Made by a program: the position numbers and the translations under genes
Assembly: GCF_022601685.1 (NCBI RefSeq)
Contig: NZ_JAKUML010000007.1
Span: forward strand, 1 to 64,000
Direction: 5' to 3'
DNA length: 64,000 nt
From: Acinetobacter sedimenti
Lineage (GTDB): Bacteria; Pseudomonadota; Gammaproteobacteria; Pseudomonadales; Moraxellaceae
Notes under the pieces: generated by a model
Told to the model about the DNA's origin: nothing
The model's input: only the letters and a program-made list of their open reading frames with translations
Databases searched by the model: none
Shown here: one piece after another, positions 9,893 to 19,243 of the stretch
Layout: each line of letters starts with the position of its first letter
How positions within the stretch are numbered: position 1 is the first letter of the stretch

Positions 9893-11029
9893 ATGATACG
9901 AGTTGCTATTAGTTATAGAGTTCTACAATCTTGGCGTGTTCCAGTATTTGAAAGATTGTCCAGAATTGAAGGGTTGGAGCTTTGTGTATTTTATTCAGAT
10001 GATTTTGAAGGGACAAAAGTTAAAAGTTATAAGGGAAATGTTGGATTCCCAAGTATAAAGTTACAAACAAGAAAGTTTAGTTTTACTACACGTAATGGTA
10101 AAGCATACATTCCATATAATCCAAACTTATATACAGAACTGGATAAATTCAATCCTGATGTAATTATTGTTGAAGGTGCATCAAATTTAATCAATAACGT
10201 AATTTGTTTTATATATTCTAAAAAGAAAAATAAGAAAATTATACAGTGGGGATTAGGTGAAATTGAAGGTAGAAAGAAATCAATTCATAGACGACTAGCA
10301 GATATATTCTTCAATTATATTGAAAAAAAATCTGATGCCGCTATCTCATATAGTTCGTATGGTTCTGAATATTATAAAAAGATTGGTATAGATGAAAATC
10401 GGGTATTTACTGCTGTAAATGTAGTTGATACTGAGAAAAGGTTAAAAGAGATAAAAGAATATTGCTTAAATTGTGATCTTGAATATCCCTCTCCTTTACC
10501 ACAAAAGCATAATTTTTTATTTGTGGGGGCTCTTTCTGAAAATAAAAATGTTGATTTATTAATTAAAGTATTTAGTAAGTTGTGTAATTTGAATGATAAT
10601 ATTCATTTGACAATAGTAGGTGATGGACCTTTAAGAAACGAGTTTGAGAAGTTAGCTTTTGATTTGAATGTAAATGATCATGTTAGTTTTTCAGGAAATC
10701 AAACTGTTCTAGCCCCATATATGTATAATGCTACTCTGATGGTTTTACCTGGTTTGGGAGGGCTAGCTATTTCGGATGCTCTAATTCATGGTGTTCCTGT
10801 TGTTTGTACAATAGGAGATGGCTGTGAAAAAGATTTAATTGTTAATAATGGGTTAATTATAAAAAATATAAATGAAGATAATTTATTTGAAAATTTACAG
10901 AATTTGATTTTGTCTAAATCTGAGTTGATCCGTATGCGGAAGGAGGCTCAGAATTTTGAATTTAGTAAATTTAATATTAATAATTATGTTGACGTTATAT
11001 ATAGGGCTGTTCGTTATGTTTGTAATTAA
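9893..11029 (+). CDS. Glycosyltransferase family 4 (GT-B fold)
   Basis: A cytoplasmic-face glycosyltransferase expected to add one sugar to the lipid-linked repeat unit. The 378 residues include an N-terminal acceptor domain and a C-terminal nucleotide-sugar domain beginning at about NFLFVGALSENKNVDLLI, followed by LTIVGDGPLRNEFE and a late LPGLGGLAISDALIHGVPVV, where the usual catalytic E-x7-E region is weakly matched. Donor and acceptor cannot be read from sequence. The frame is low in GC like the two genes before it and its end overlaps the next gene by 14 bases. Confidence 0.82.
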   Translation: MIRVAISYRVLQSWRVPVFERLSRIEGLELCVFYSDDFEGTKVKSYKGNVGFPSIKLQTRKFSFTTRNGKAYIPYNPNLYTELDKFNPDVIIVEGASNLINNVICFIYSKKKNKKIIQWGLGEIEGRKKSIHRRLADIFFNYIEKKSDAAISYSSYGSEYYKKIGIDENRVFTAVNVVDTEKRLKEIKEYCLNCDLEYPSPLPQKHNFLFVGALSENKNVDLLIKVFSKLCNLNDNIHLTIVGDGPLRNEFEKLAFDLNVNDHVSFSGNQTVLAPYMYNATLMVLPGLGGLAISDALIHGVPVVCTIGDGCEKDLIVNNGLIIKNINEDNLFENLQNLILSKSELIRMRKEAQNFEFSKFNINNYVDVIYRAVRYVCN

Positions 11030-11492
11030 ACTTTTTAGAAGGACTGTTTTCTTATTCAGGAAATTATTTTTTCTTTTATATAGACCAGATGTCAGATTTT
11101 CTTCTTATGCCTTAATTGGCAAAAATACTTGTTTTGGGAAAGGGCGTGATATACAAATTGGGCATAATTTCTTTTGTGGTCGGAATTGCCATATAGCTTC
11201 AAATGTTATTATTAAAGATGATGTTATGTTTGCTTCTAATGTTAGCTTAGTTGGTGGCGATCATAAATTTGAGGGTATTCAAACTACTATGAATAAAAGT
11301 GGTCGAGACATTTTTCTGACAACAATTATTGAAAATAATGTCTGGATTGGTCACGGGGCAATTATTATGCATGGTGTTCGAATCGAAACTGGTGCTGTAG
11401 TTGCTGCTGGAGCCGTTGTGACTAAAAACGTTCCAAAAGATGCGATTGTCGGTGGGAATCCAGCCAGAATCATACGTTATAGAAAGGTTTAG
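11016..11492 (+). CDS. Hexapeptide-repeat acyltransferase (LbH/WbbJ-like)
   Basis: Probably O- or N-acetylates a sugar of the repeat unit. I chose the ATG at 11016 (MFVIKLFRR), giving 158 residues; the frame opens at 10956 inside the glycosyltransferase gene. Left-handed beta-helix hexapeptide turns are evident (ALIGKNTCFGKGRDIQIGHN and VWIGHGAIIMHGVRIETGAV) ending with the family signature VVGGNPARIIR-like sequence. The hydrophobic, basic N-terminus may associate with the membrane. It closes the AT-rich variable block of the locus. Confidence 0.8.
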   Translation: MFVIKLFRRTVFLFRKLFFLLYRPDVRFSSYALIGKNTCFGKGRDIQIGHNFFCGRNCHIASNVIIKDDVMFASNVSLVGGDHKFEGIQTTMNKSGRDIFLTTIIENNVWIGHGAIIMHGVRIETGAVVAAGAVVTKNVPKDAIVGGNPARIIRYRKV

Positions 11493-11505
11493 AGGTTGAC
11501 TTGTA

Positions 11506-13644
11506 ATGAAACAAATTCTTCAAGATATGGCAAATGGTGGTACCACTGTAACTGAAGCGCCAGTTCCGCAATGTTCAAAAGGTCATTTACTGATTTCCAC
11601 AACGACTTCGCTTATTTCTGCTGGCACAGAGCGTATGTTGGTAGGTTTCGGAAAAGCATCTTTAATTGATAAAGCTCGTCAGCAACCTGAAAAAGTAAAA
11701 ATGGTACTGGAAAAAGTACAAACAGATGGTCTGCTAACAACTTACGATGCGGTAAAGTCTAAGCTGGCCCAACCACTTGCATTAGGTTATTGCAATGTGG
11801 GTATCGTGCATGAAGTAGGTGCCAATGTAGATGATTTCCAAGTTGGTGATCGTGTTGTGTCAAATGGCCCACATGCTGATATGGTGAAAGTACCGAAAAA
11901 CCTTTGTGCAAAAATTCCAGATAATGTCAGTGATGAATCTGCTTCTTTTGCTGTAGTCGCAAGTATTGGCTTGCAAGGTATCCGTCTTGCTCAACCGACT
12001 TTGGGCGAAAGCTTTGTCGTGACTGGTGCGGGTCTTATTGGCCTACTCACCATTCAGATGCTAAGAGCAAATGGCTGTCGTGTTCTTGCCATTGACTTCG
12101 ATCAAAGTAAATTAGATTTGGCAAAACAATTCGGTGCAGAGATCTGTAATCCTGGTAAAGGTGAAGATCCAGTTGCTGTGGGTCTGGCATTTAGTCGTGG
12201 TGTGGGTGTAGATGGTGTCATTATTACCGCGTCAACCAAGGTCAGTGATCCTGTTATTCAAGCAGCACGAATGAGTCGAAAACGTGGTCGCATTATTTTA
12301 GTTGGTGTAACTGGCTTAGAGTTAAATCGTGCCGATTTTTATGAAAAAGAACTCAGTTTCCAAGTTTCTTGTTCATATGGTCCAGGTCGTTATGATTCTG
12401 AATATGAAGACAAGGGTAATGACTATCCACTTGGCTTTGTTCGCTGGACTGAACAACGCAATTTTGTTGCTGTTCTAGATATGATGGCTGCAGGTACTCT
12501 AAATGTAGAACCATTAATTACAGCTCGTTTTGAATTTGAAGATGCACCTAAAGCCTATGATGCCTTGACGGAAGACAAATCTGGTTTGGGTTTATTGCTT
12601 AAATATAACTCTCCAGTTGAAACTCGTCTGGAAAAACGAGTGGTATTACGTCCAATTTCAATTGAAGCCCAAAATGCTGTCGTTGGTTTTATTGGGGCAG
12701 GCAACTATGCTTCTCGTATCTTGATTCCTGCTTTCAAAAAAGCTTCTTCTCAACTACATACCATCGTAACGTCTGGTGGTATTAATGGTGTCATTCATGG
12801 AGAAAAAACAGGATTTGCTGAAGCTTCTACAGATATCGATGCTTTATTGAATAATAAAGATATTAATACTGTAGCGATTGCGACCCGCCATAATAGCCAT
12901 GCATACTTTGTAGAAAGAGTTTTATCGGCAGGTAAGAATGTTTTTGTTGAAAAACCATTGGCTCTGACTGTCGAAGAAATTGAAAAAATTGAATCGGTTT
13001 ACAACCAAAATATCCAGAATAATCAATACGCACGAGTAATGGTGGGTTTCAACCGTCGTTTCTCACCACAAGTGCAAAAAATCAAAACTTTGCTGGATAC
13101 AGTAAAAGAGCCGAAGAGTTTTATCATGACCATGAATGCAGGTGCGATACCCGCGGATCATTGGACACAAGATAATGCTGTTGGTGGAGGGCGTATTATC
13201 GGTGAAGCATGTCACTTTATCGACTTGATGCGCTTCCTAGCTGGTTCAAAAATTGTTTCTATTCAGGCTCGACGTATGGGCGAAACTGATGCCGTACAGG
13301 TTCTAGAAGATAAGGCTTCAATTACGCTTGGTTTTGAAGATGGGTCATTTGGCACCATTTTCTACTTAGCAAATGGTGCTTCAAGCTTCCCTAAAGAGCG
13401 TGTAGAAGTCTTTACAGCAGGTCGAGTACTACAATTAGATAATTTCAGAAAGCTAAAAGCATTTGGCTGGCCTGGATTTAACAAGATGAATCTGTGGCGT
13501 CAAGATAAAGGTCAAGATGCTTGTGCTGCGGTCTTTGTAGACAGTATTCGAGATGGAAAAGAAGCACCAATTCCTGCCGATGAAATTTTTGAAGTTGCTA
13601 GAGTGACTATTCAGGTTGCCGAAATTTTAAGAGCACAAACATGA
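11506..13644 (+). CDS. Bi-domain oxidoreductase: zinc-type alcohol dehydrogenase fused to Gfo/Idh/MocA domain
   Basis: A 712-residue fusion. Residues 1-360 resemble the medium-chain dehydrogenase/reductase family (LISAGTERMLVGFG, GYCNVGIVHEVGANVDDFQVGDRV, NAD motif VTGAGLIGLLTIQML). From about residue 385 a Gfo/Idh/MocA oxidoreductase begins (VVGFIGAGNYASRILIPAF), with the EKPLALTVEE motif. Such fusions are found beside heparinase II/III genes in EPS clusters, as here, where the stop overlaps the next start by ATGA. The substrate is unknown; modification of a nucleotide sugar or of a polymer sugar is the reasonable inference. Codon use is more GC-rich than in the preceding block. Confidence 0.85.
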   Translation: MKQILQDMANGGTTVTEAPVPQCSKGHLLISTTTSLISAGTERMLVGFGKASLIDKARQQPEKVKMVLEKVQTDGLLTTYDAVKSKLAQPLALGYCNVGIVHEVGANVDDFQVGDRVVSNGPHADMVKVPKNLCAKIPDNVSDESASFAVVASIGLQGIRLAQPTLGESFVVTGAGLIGLLTIQMLRANGCRVLAIDFDQSKLDLAKQFGAEICNPGKGEDPVAVGLAFSRGVGVDGVIITASTKVSDPVIQAARMSRKRGRIILVGVTGLELNRADFYEKELSFQVSCSYGPGRYDSEYEDKGNDYPLGFVRWTEQRNFVAVLDMMAAGTLNVEPLITARFEFEDAPKAYDALTEDKSGLGLLLKYNSPVETRLEKRVVLRPISIEAQNAVVGFIGAGNYASRILIPAFKKASSQLHTIVTSGGINGVIHGEKTGFAEASTDIDALLNNKDINTVAIATRHNSHAYFVERVLSAGKNVFVEKPLALTVEEIEKIESVYNQNIQNNQYARVMVGFNRRFSPQVQKIKTLLDTVKEPKSFIMTMNAGAIPADHWTQDNAVGGGRIIGEACHFIDLMRFLAGSKIVSIQARRMGETDAVQVLEDKASITLGFEDGSFGTIFYLANGASSFPKERVEVFTAGRVLQLDNFRKLKAFGWPGFNKMNLWRQDKGQDACAAVFVDSIRDGKEAPIPADEIFEVARVTIQVAEILRAQT

Positions 13645-15455
13645 GTTTAGTCATGAAAGGTCAAACAGCGCTTGCATTAGGGCTGTTTAATTTGTTCAGA
13701 GTGTTTAAATATCGTGTGGGCGTAAAAACAGGTTTAAACCCTGTACAAAAGCTGTCTGCACAATTGCCAACGGGTTGCTTCTTTAATCAGAGTGCACCAA
13801 CTGGCACAATGAATGTGCCCCTAAACTCAACGTTAACAGCCTTTGGATACCTCAAGTATCCAGTGGCTGGACAGCTGCCGAATTGGTTCTATAGCCCTTT
13901 AACCCAACATACCTTTCAAAATACAGAGAAGATGTGGTATCAAATTCCAGATTTTGATGGAAATGTTGGTGATATTAAAGGCATCTGGGAGGCTTCCCGT
14001 TTTGACTGGCTAATAGAGCTTGTTCTGCACGAGCGTCGAGTGAGAGATGGGCAAGCATTGCTTCAACTAGATTTATGGTTGAATGATTGGTGTGAGAAGA
14101 ACCCTGCTTATTTTGGGCCGAATTGGAAATGTGGGCAGGAAGCATCCATCCGTGTCATGCATATCATTACTGCACTCATAGGTTTAGAGCAAGAGCAACA
14201 TCCGCATGACAATGTCTGTGCATTTATCGAGGCACATTTAAAGCGTATTGAACCTACAATTGATTATGCCATTGCTCAGGATAATAATCATGGGACCTCT
14301 GAGGCAACTGCATTGTATATTGGTGGAGCTGTTCTAAATCTTTGGAAACCTAAGTCTCAATATCAGCAATGGCAGGCATTGGGTGAGAAATGGTTGGTCA
14401 ACCGTGCAAGCAAGCTCATTATGCAAGATGGTGGTTTTAGTCAATATTCGATTAATTACCATCGAGTGATGCTGGATTCTTATTGCTTAGCCGAAATCGT
14501 CCGCCAAAAATTCGAATTGAAGCCTTTTTCAGGACAACTATACCGTCAATTGCAGAAAGCGACAGACTGGTTATATGTATTAACCCAAGCTGATGGGGAT
14601 GTCCCTAATTTAGGTGCCAATGATGGTGCGCGACTGATTCCTGTAAGCCAAACGGATTATCGTGATTTTAGACCAACAGTTCAGTTGGCAAGTACCTTAT
14701 TCCATCAACATAGTTATTATCCAGAACCAGATTCATATGATGAAAGTCTAACGTTCTTTCAAATACACAAATTGAAACAAGAGAACTTTGAGCTGCCTTC
14801 GCGAAATCAATTGTTTAATGAAAGTGGGTTAATCACGTCTCAAACTCATAATTTTTTTATTGCTTTTAAATTGCCTAAATTTAAATTTCGTCCAAGCCAA
14901 TGTGATGCCTTGCATCTGGATGTTTGGTTTAAAGGACAAAACCTTTTACGTGATGGCGGAACTTATAGTTATAATTCCACCGTAGAAGATTTAAACTACT
15001 TTTCTGGCGTTGCCAGTCACAATACCGTTGAGTTTGATCAACATCAACAAATGCCGCGTTTAAGTCGCTTTTTATTTGGTGCATGGCTGACACCAAAAGA
15101 ATTAACGTATAGCGCTAATGAATTTGGTTGTGGTTATCAAGATCATTGGAGTTGTACACACCACCGTAAAATTTCATTAACAGATAACGCAATTAAAATA
15201 GCAGATAATATCTCGGGTTTTCAGCAACAAGCGGTCTTACGTTGGCGTTTACAGCCAGATCATTGGGCTCTTGAGAACAATGTTCTAAGCAATGGTAAAG
15301 TGGAGATTATTTTAGAGGCTGAGCATCCGATCACCCTTCGTTGGAGTGAGGGAGAGGAGTCTAGGTACTACTATCAAAAGAGCAAAGTGCCTGTTCTAGA
15401 AGTGATTGCTACACAAGCGACTACAATTTTTACTGTAATTAAAGATTTAACATGA
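13641..15455 (+). CDS. Heparinase II/III family protein (alginate-lyase fold)
   Basis: A 604-residue protein with an N-terminal alpha/alpha toroid (WEASRFDWLIELVLHERRVRDG, AQDNNHGTSEATAL with the conserved Asn-His, and INYHRVMLDSYCL) and a C-terminal beta-sheet heparinase II/III domain (DALHLDVWFKGQNLLRDGG, VASHNTVEFDQHQQMPR). The family cleaves uronic-acid polysaccharides by beta-elimination. No signal peptide is clear, so its site of action is uncertain. It overlaps both neighbours by ATGA, so it is translationally coupled to the fused oxidoreductase before it and the glycosyltransferase after it. Confidence 0.84.
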   Translation: MSLVMKGQTALALGLFNLFRVFKYRVGVKTGLNPVQKLSAQLPTGCFFNQSAPTGTMNVPLNSTLTAFGYLKYPVAGQLPNWFYSPLTQHTFQNTEKMWYQIPDFDGNVGDIKGIWEASRFDWLIELVLHERRVRDGQALLQLDLWLNDWCEKNPAYFGPNWKCGQEASIRVMHIITALIGLEQEQHPHDNVCAFIEAHLKRIEPTIDYAIAQDNNHGTSEATALYIGGAVLNLWKPKSQYQQWQALGEKWLVNRASKLIMQDGGFSQYSINYHRVMLDSYCLAEIVRQKFELKPFSGQLYRQLQKATDWLYVLTQADGDVPNLGANDGARLIPVSQTDYRDFRPTVQLASTLFHQHSYYPEPDSYDESLTFFQIHKLKQENFELPSRNQLFNESGLITSQTHNFFIAFKLPKFKFRPSQCDALHLDVWFKGQNLLRDGGTYSYNSTVEDLNYFSGVASHNTVEFDQHQQMPRLSRFLFGAWLTPKELTYSANEFGCGYQDHWSCTHHRKISLTDNAIKIADNISGFQQQAVLRWRLQPDHWALENNVLSNGKVEIILEAEHPITLRWSEGEESRYYYQKSKVPVLEVIATQATTIFTVIKDLT

Positions 15456-16663
15456 AAATATTATATTTGCATCAGCATTTCTCGACACCTAAAGGGTCAG
15501 CAGGAATCCGTTCCTATGCTATGGCTCAATCGCTCATTCGTAATGGCCATCAAGTGACGATGGTTTGTGGTTCTTTTGGTGCAGGTCAAACGGGTTTAAC
15601 CCAGCCTTTTAATAAAGGAATGCGCCGTGGTATGGTCGATGGCATCGATATCATAGAATTTGAACTGCCTTATTCAAATGCGCTTTCTTTTCTCAAGCGT
15701 ATTTTAATTTTTTTAAGTTTTGCTTTCAAATCGATCAAAGTTGCTTTGACTGAACAATACGATGTTGTATTTGCGACAACGACACCATTAACGGCGGGTA
15801 TCCCAGGTATTTTTGCCAAGTGGTTTCGACGTAAACCATTCGTTTTTGAGGTGCGGGATTTATGGCCAGAGCTGCCTAAAGCGATGGGGGTGATCAAAAA
15901 CCCAATTGTTTTATGGATGATGTCTGTGCTTGAATGGACTTCTTATCATTCAGCTGATCGTTTAGTAGGATTGTCTCCAGGTATTGTGGACGGCATTATT
16001 AAACGAGGGATTGCTCCTGAAAAAGTAGCCTCTATTCCAAATGGTTGTGATTTAGATATTTTTGCATCTGAGCATCAAGTATGGAGACCTGAGGGTGTTA
16101 AACCAACAGATCTTATGGCCATTTTTACTGGGACACATGGCTTGGCCAATGGGCTAAATGCGGTGTTGAATGCAGCGGTAGAATTAAAGAAACGCCAAAG
16201 AACAGATATTAAACTGGTTCTGGTTGGTGACGGAATGCAGAAAAAAGCATTGCTTGACCGAGCGGCCGAGCTTCAATTGGATAATGTGATTTTTCATGAT
16301 CCTGTTAATAAAGCAAAGTTAGCAGGTCTTATGGCCAGTGCAGATATTGGTTTACAAATTTTAGCCAATATTCCAGCCTTTTATTATGGAACGTCACCGA
16401 ATAAATTCTTTGATTATATTTCAGCAGGCTTGCCGGTTTTAAATAATTATCCGGGTTGGTTAGCAGAGTTAATTACTAAAGAACAATGTGGTTTTGCTGT
16501 ACCCCCAGAGAATCCTCAAGCGTTTGCTGATGCCTTAGAACAAGCAGCGAATCAGCGCGAACGACTGATTGAAATGGGCAGAAATGGTCAGCAGGTTGCC
16601 AGAGAGCAGTTTAATCGTTCTATTCTTTCGCAGAAGTTTTCTGATTGGGTCACAGGAGCGTAA
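15452..16663 (+). CDS. Glycosyltransferase family 4 (WbuB-like)
   Basis: A 403-residue GT-B glycosyltransferase. The N-terminus LHQHFSTPKGSAGIRSYAMA is characteristic of WbuB-type enzymes, followed by FVFEVRDLWPELPKAMGV and the C-terminal donor domain with FTGTHGLANGLNAVL, LVLVGDGMQKKAL and GTSPNKFFDYISAGLPV (Glu of the usual E-x7-E region replaced by Asn-Lys-Phe-Phe-Asp). It likely adds the second sugar, onto the lipid-linked product of the initiating transferase encoded next. That start is immediately after this stop. Confidence 0.86.
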   Translation: MKILYLHQHFSTPKGSAGIRSYAMAQSLIRNGHQVTMVCGSFGAGQTGLTQPFNKGMRRGMVDGIDIIEFELPYSNALSFLKRILIFLSFAFKSIKVALTEQYDVVFATTTPLTAGIPGIFAKWFRRKPFVFEVRDLWPELPKAMGVIKNPIVLWMMSVLEWTSYHSADRLVGLSPGIVDGIIKRGIAPEKVASIPNGCDLDIFASEHQVWRPEGVKPTDLMAIFTGTHGLANGLNAVLNAAVELKKRQRTDIKLVLVGDGMQKKALLDRAAELQLDNVIFHDPVNKAKLAGLMASADIGLQILANIPAFYYGTSPNKFFDYISAGLPVLNNYPGWLAELITKEQCGFAVPPENPQAFADALEQAANQRERLIEMGRNGQQVAREQFNRSILSQKFSDWVTGA

Positions 16664-17276
16664 TATGCTTAAACGTTTACTGGATATAGTTATTGCTTCA
16701 ATTGCTTTGGTATTGCTTTCACCTTTATATTTTTATGTAGCATATAAGGTAAAAAAGAACTTAGGCTCGCCAGTCTTATTCCGTCAGGTTCGTCCAGGTT
16801 TGCATGGTAAACCTTTTGAAATGATTAAATTTCGCACCATGAAAGACGCACTGGATGAACAGGGCAATCCATTACCAGATAGTGAGCGTTTAACACCTTT
16901 TGGCAAAATTTTACGTTCGACCAGTCTGGATGAAATGCCTGAGCTTTGGAATGTAATTAAAGGGGATATGAGTGTAGTCGGCCCTCGTCCATTATTGATG
17001 GAATATCTGCCTCTATATAATGAGGAACAGGCTAAGCGTCATAATGTACGTCCTGGTATGACTGGTCATGCACAGGTGAATGGTCGTAATGCGATTAGTT
17101 GGGAAGAGAAATTTAAACTCGATACTTGGTATGTAGAAAATCAGTCTACTGTGTTGGATTTTAAAATTATGTTGCAGACAGTGAAAAAAGTCATCGCCAA
17201 AGACGATATCAGTGCTGAAGGTGAAGCAACGATGACAAGGTTTACTGGCTCTCAAAACAAGGATGATAGTTTATGA
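16664..17276 (+). CDS. Initiating sugar-phosphate transferase (undecaprenyl-phosphate, PglC/ItrA-like)
   Basis: Transfers a sugar-1-phosphate from UDP-sugar to undecaprenyl phosphate and so starts repeat-unit synthesis. The chosen ATG at 16664, directly after the preceding stop, gives 203 residues; an upstream in-frame start would lie inside the glycosyltransferase gene. One N-terminal re-entrant hydrophobic segment (LLDIVIASIALVLLSPLYF) is followed by the conserved catalytic stretch MIKFRTM, SLDEMPELWNVIKGDMS, VGPRPL and RPGMTGHAQVNGRN. The short monotopic form matches PglC, whose substrate is a UDP-diNAc-bacillosamine; the next three genes could make that sugar. It corresponds by position to weeH of emulsan clusters. 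Confidence 0.9.
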
Positions 17277-17926
17277 CAGTTTCATTGATCGGCGTGTATG
17301 GTGCAAGTGGTTTTGGTAAAGAAGTCATGCCTCTTGTTCGTATGCAATACCCACAATTCAGCAACGATAGTTTTGTGTTTATTGATGATGGTCAAGCTGG
17401 TACTTTACTAAATGGCTACCCTGTATTGGGCTATGCTGAATTTTTGGATAGACTGAATACTGATAAAGCTGTCACGATTGCCATAGCAAATAGTCAAATT
17501 CGTGAAAAGTTAGCAATACGTTTAACTCAAGACGGGATACAGCATTTAAATATTAGAGCAAATAATACAGTCATTTTGGATGAAGTAGATATTGGCGAAG
17601 GAAGCCTATTTTGCTCATTTACATGTTTAACATCAAATATCAAGATTGGTAAGTTTTTCCATGCCAATATTTATAGTTATGTCGCACATGATTGCGTGAT
17701 TGGTGACTATGTGACTTTTGCGCCGAGTGTAAAGTGTAATGGCAATGTTCATATTGAAGATCATGCCTATATCGGTACTGGTGCGGTGATCAAACAAGGT
17801 ACACCAGATAAACCACTAGTGATTGGCAAAGGCGCTGTGGTGGGTATGGGTGCGGTCGTGACCAAAAGTGTGCCAGCAGGTGCAACAGTCATTGGTAACC
17901 CAGCAAGAATTTTAGAGAAAAAATAA
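17273..17926 (+). CDS. Sugar O/N-acetyltransferase, PglD/NeuD family
   Basis: A 217-residue enzyme with an N-terminal Rossmann-like nucleotide-sugar domain (GVYGASGFGKEVMPLV) and a C-terminal left-handed beta-helix of hexapeptide repeats ending VTKSVPAGATVIGNPARIL. PglD acetylates the 4-amino group of UDP-4-amino-4,6-dideoxy-GlcNAc; the conserved His expected in the beta-helix is compatible with VAHDCVIGDYVTF. It overlaps the transferase gene by ATGA and precedes the aminotransferase, so I infer the last step of UDP-QuiNAc4NAc synthesis. QhbB in Acinetobacter capsule nomenclature may be the equivalent. Confidence 0.87.
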   Translation: MTVSLIGVYGASGFGKEVMPLVRMQYPQFSNDSFVFIDDGQAGTLLNGYPVLGYAEFLDRLNTDKAVTIAIANSQIREKLAIRLTQDGIQHLNIRANNTVILDEVDIGEGSLFCSFTCLTSNIKIGKFFHANIYSYVAHDCVIGDYVTFAPSVKCNGNVHIEDHAYIGTGAVIKQGTPDKPLVIGKGAVVGMGAVVTKSVPAGATVIGNPARILEKK

Positions 17927-17958
17927 AGATTTTTAAAAAATCAATTTAGGAAAGAGAT

Positions 17959-19146
17959 ATGTTAAACACTGCATTTGAACCATGGCCAAGCTTTACGCAA
18001 GAAGAGGCAGACGCTGTTTCTAAAGTACTGTTGTCGAATAAGGTAAACTATTGGACGGGTCAAGAATGCCGTGAATTTGAAAAAGAATTCGCAACATTTG
18101 CAGGAACACAATATGCAGTGGCTTTAGCAAATGGGACAGTAGCGCTTGATGTTGCATTAAAGGCTTTAAATATTGGTGCTGGGGATGATGTAATTGTTAC
18201 CTCACGCACATTTTTAGCCTCGGCAAGCTCGATTGTCACGGCTGGTGCGAATCCTATTTTTGCAGATGTAGAACTTGATTCTCAGAATATTTCGGCACGA
18301 ACAATAGCGGCTGTTTTAACACCGAATACCAAAGCCATTATTTGTGTACATTTGGCGGGTTGGATGTGCGATATGGATCCAATCATGCAACTTGCCGCTG
18401 AAAAAGGACTATATGTCATCGAAGATTGTGCGCAAGCGCATGGTGCTAAGTATAAAGGAAAAGCAGCGGGTTCAATTGGGCATATTTCGGCTTGGTCTTT
18501 CTGCCAAGATAAAATTATGACCACGGGTGGCGAAGGCGGCATGGTCACGACCAATGATGAAAATCTTTGGAAAAAGATGTGGTCATATAAAGATCATGGT
18601 AAAAATTTTGACAGTATTTATAACAAACAGCACCCACCAGGTTTTCGTTGGTTACATGACTCATTTGGTACTAACTGGCGGATGATGGAGATGCAGGCTG
18701 TGATAGGTCGTATCCAATTGAAGAAGATGGCTGAGTGGACTGAAAAACGTAATCAAAACATGCAGCATATTTATTCTGCATTTGAGAATTCTCCGTATAT
18801 ATCAGTTTTTCAGCCATCCAATGATTATGTGCATGCGGCTTATAAGTGTTATGTTCAAGTGAATATTGATCAATTACCAGAAGGTTGGTCTCGTGATCGC
18901 ATCATGAATGAAATTTCTGAGTTAAATGTACCTTGTTTTAGTGGTTCATGTTCAGAAGTATATTTGGAACATGCATTTGATGATACGCCTTGGCGTCCAG
19001 CTCAGCGTCTTGAGAATGCACAAAAGCTAGGTGAGAGTAGTTTAATGTTTCTAGTGCATCCAACTTTAAGTTTATCGAATATTGAGCGTATGCTGAAGTC
19101 GATTACAGAAGTTATTGGTAGAATTGGTGTGGTTACCATTAAGTAA
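17959..19146 (+). CDS. DegT/DnrJ/EryC1/StrS aminotransferase (PglE-like)
   Basis: PLP-dependent sugar aminotransferase of 395 residues. The start ATG has a clear AGGAAAGAG Shine-Dalgarno sequence. Family motifs are WTGQECREFEKEFA, ALANGTVALDVALKAL, VIEDCAQAHGAKYKG and SFCQDKIMTTGGEGGM, in which the Lys after FCQD is the expected PLP Schiff base (replacing the more usual SFH-x-x-K). It would convert the 4-keto sugar made by the dehydratase encoded next into the 4-amino sugar used by the acetyltransferase encoded before it. Confidence 0.9.
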   Translation: MLNTAFEPWPSFTQEEADAVSKVLLSNKVNYWTGQECREFEKEFATFAGTQYAVALANGTVALDVALKALNIGAGDDVIVTSRTFLASASSIVTAGANPIFADVELDSQNISARTIAAVLTPNTKAIICVHLAGWMCDMDPIMQLAAEKGLYVIEDCAQAHGAKYKGKAAGSIGHISAWSFCQDKIMTTGGEGGMVTTNDENLWKKMWSYKDHGKNFDSIYNKQHPPGFRWLHDSFGTNWRMMEMQAVIGRIQLKKMAEWTEKRNQNMQHIYSAFENSPYISVFQPSNDYVHAAYKCYVQVNIDQLPEGWSRDRIMNEISELNVPCFSGSCSEVYLEHAFDDTPWRPAQRLENAQKLGESSLMFLVHPTLSLSNIERMLKSITEVIGRIGVVTIK

Positions 19147-19243
19147 CTAATATATAATTTTAATAAATATTTATATGTTAAATCAGATTGGCATCTAATG
19201 ATGTTGATTTGATTTTTTTAACTAACTTGAGAATAAAGCTAAT

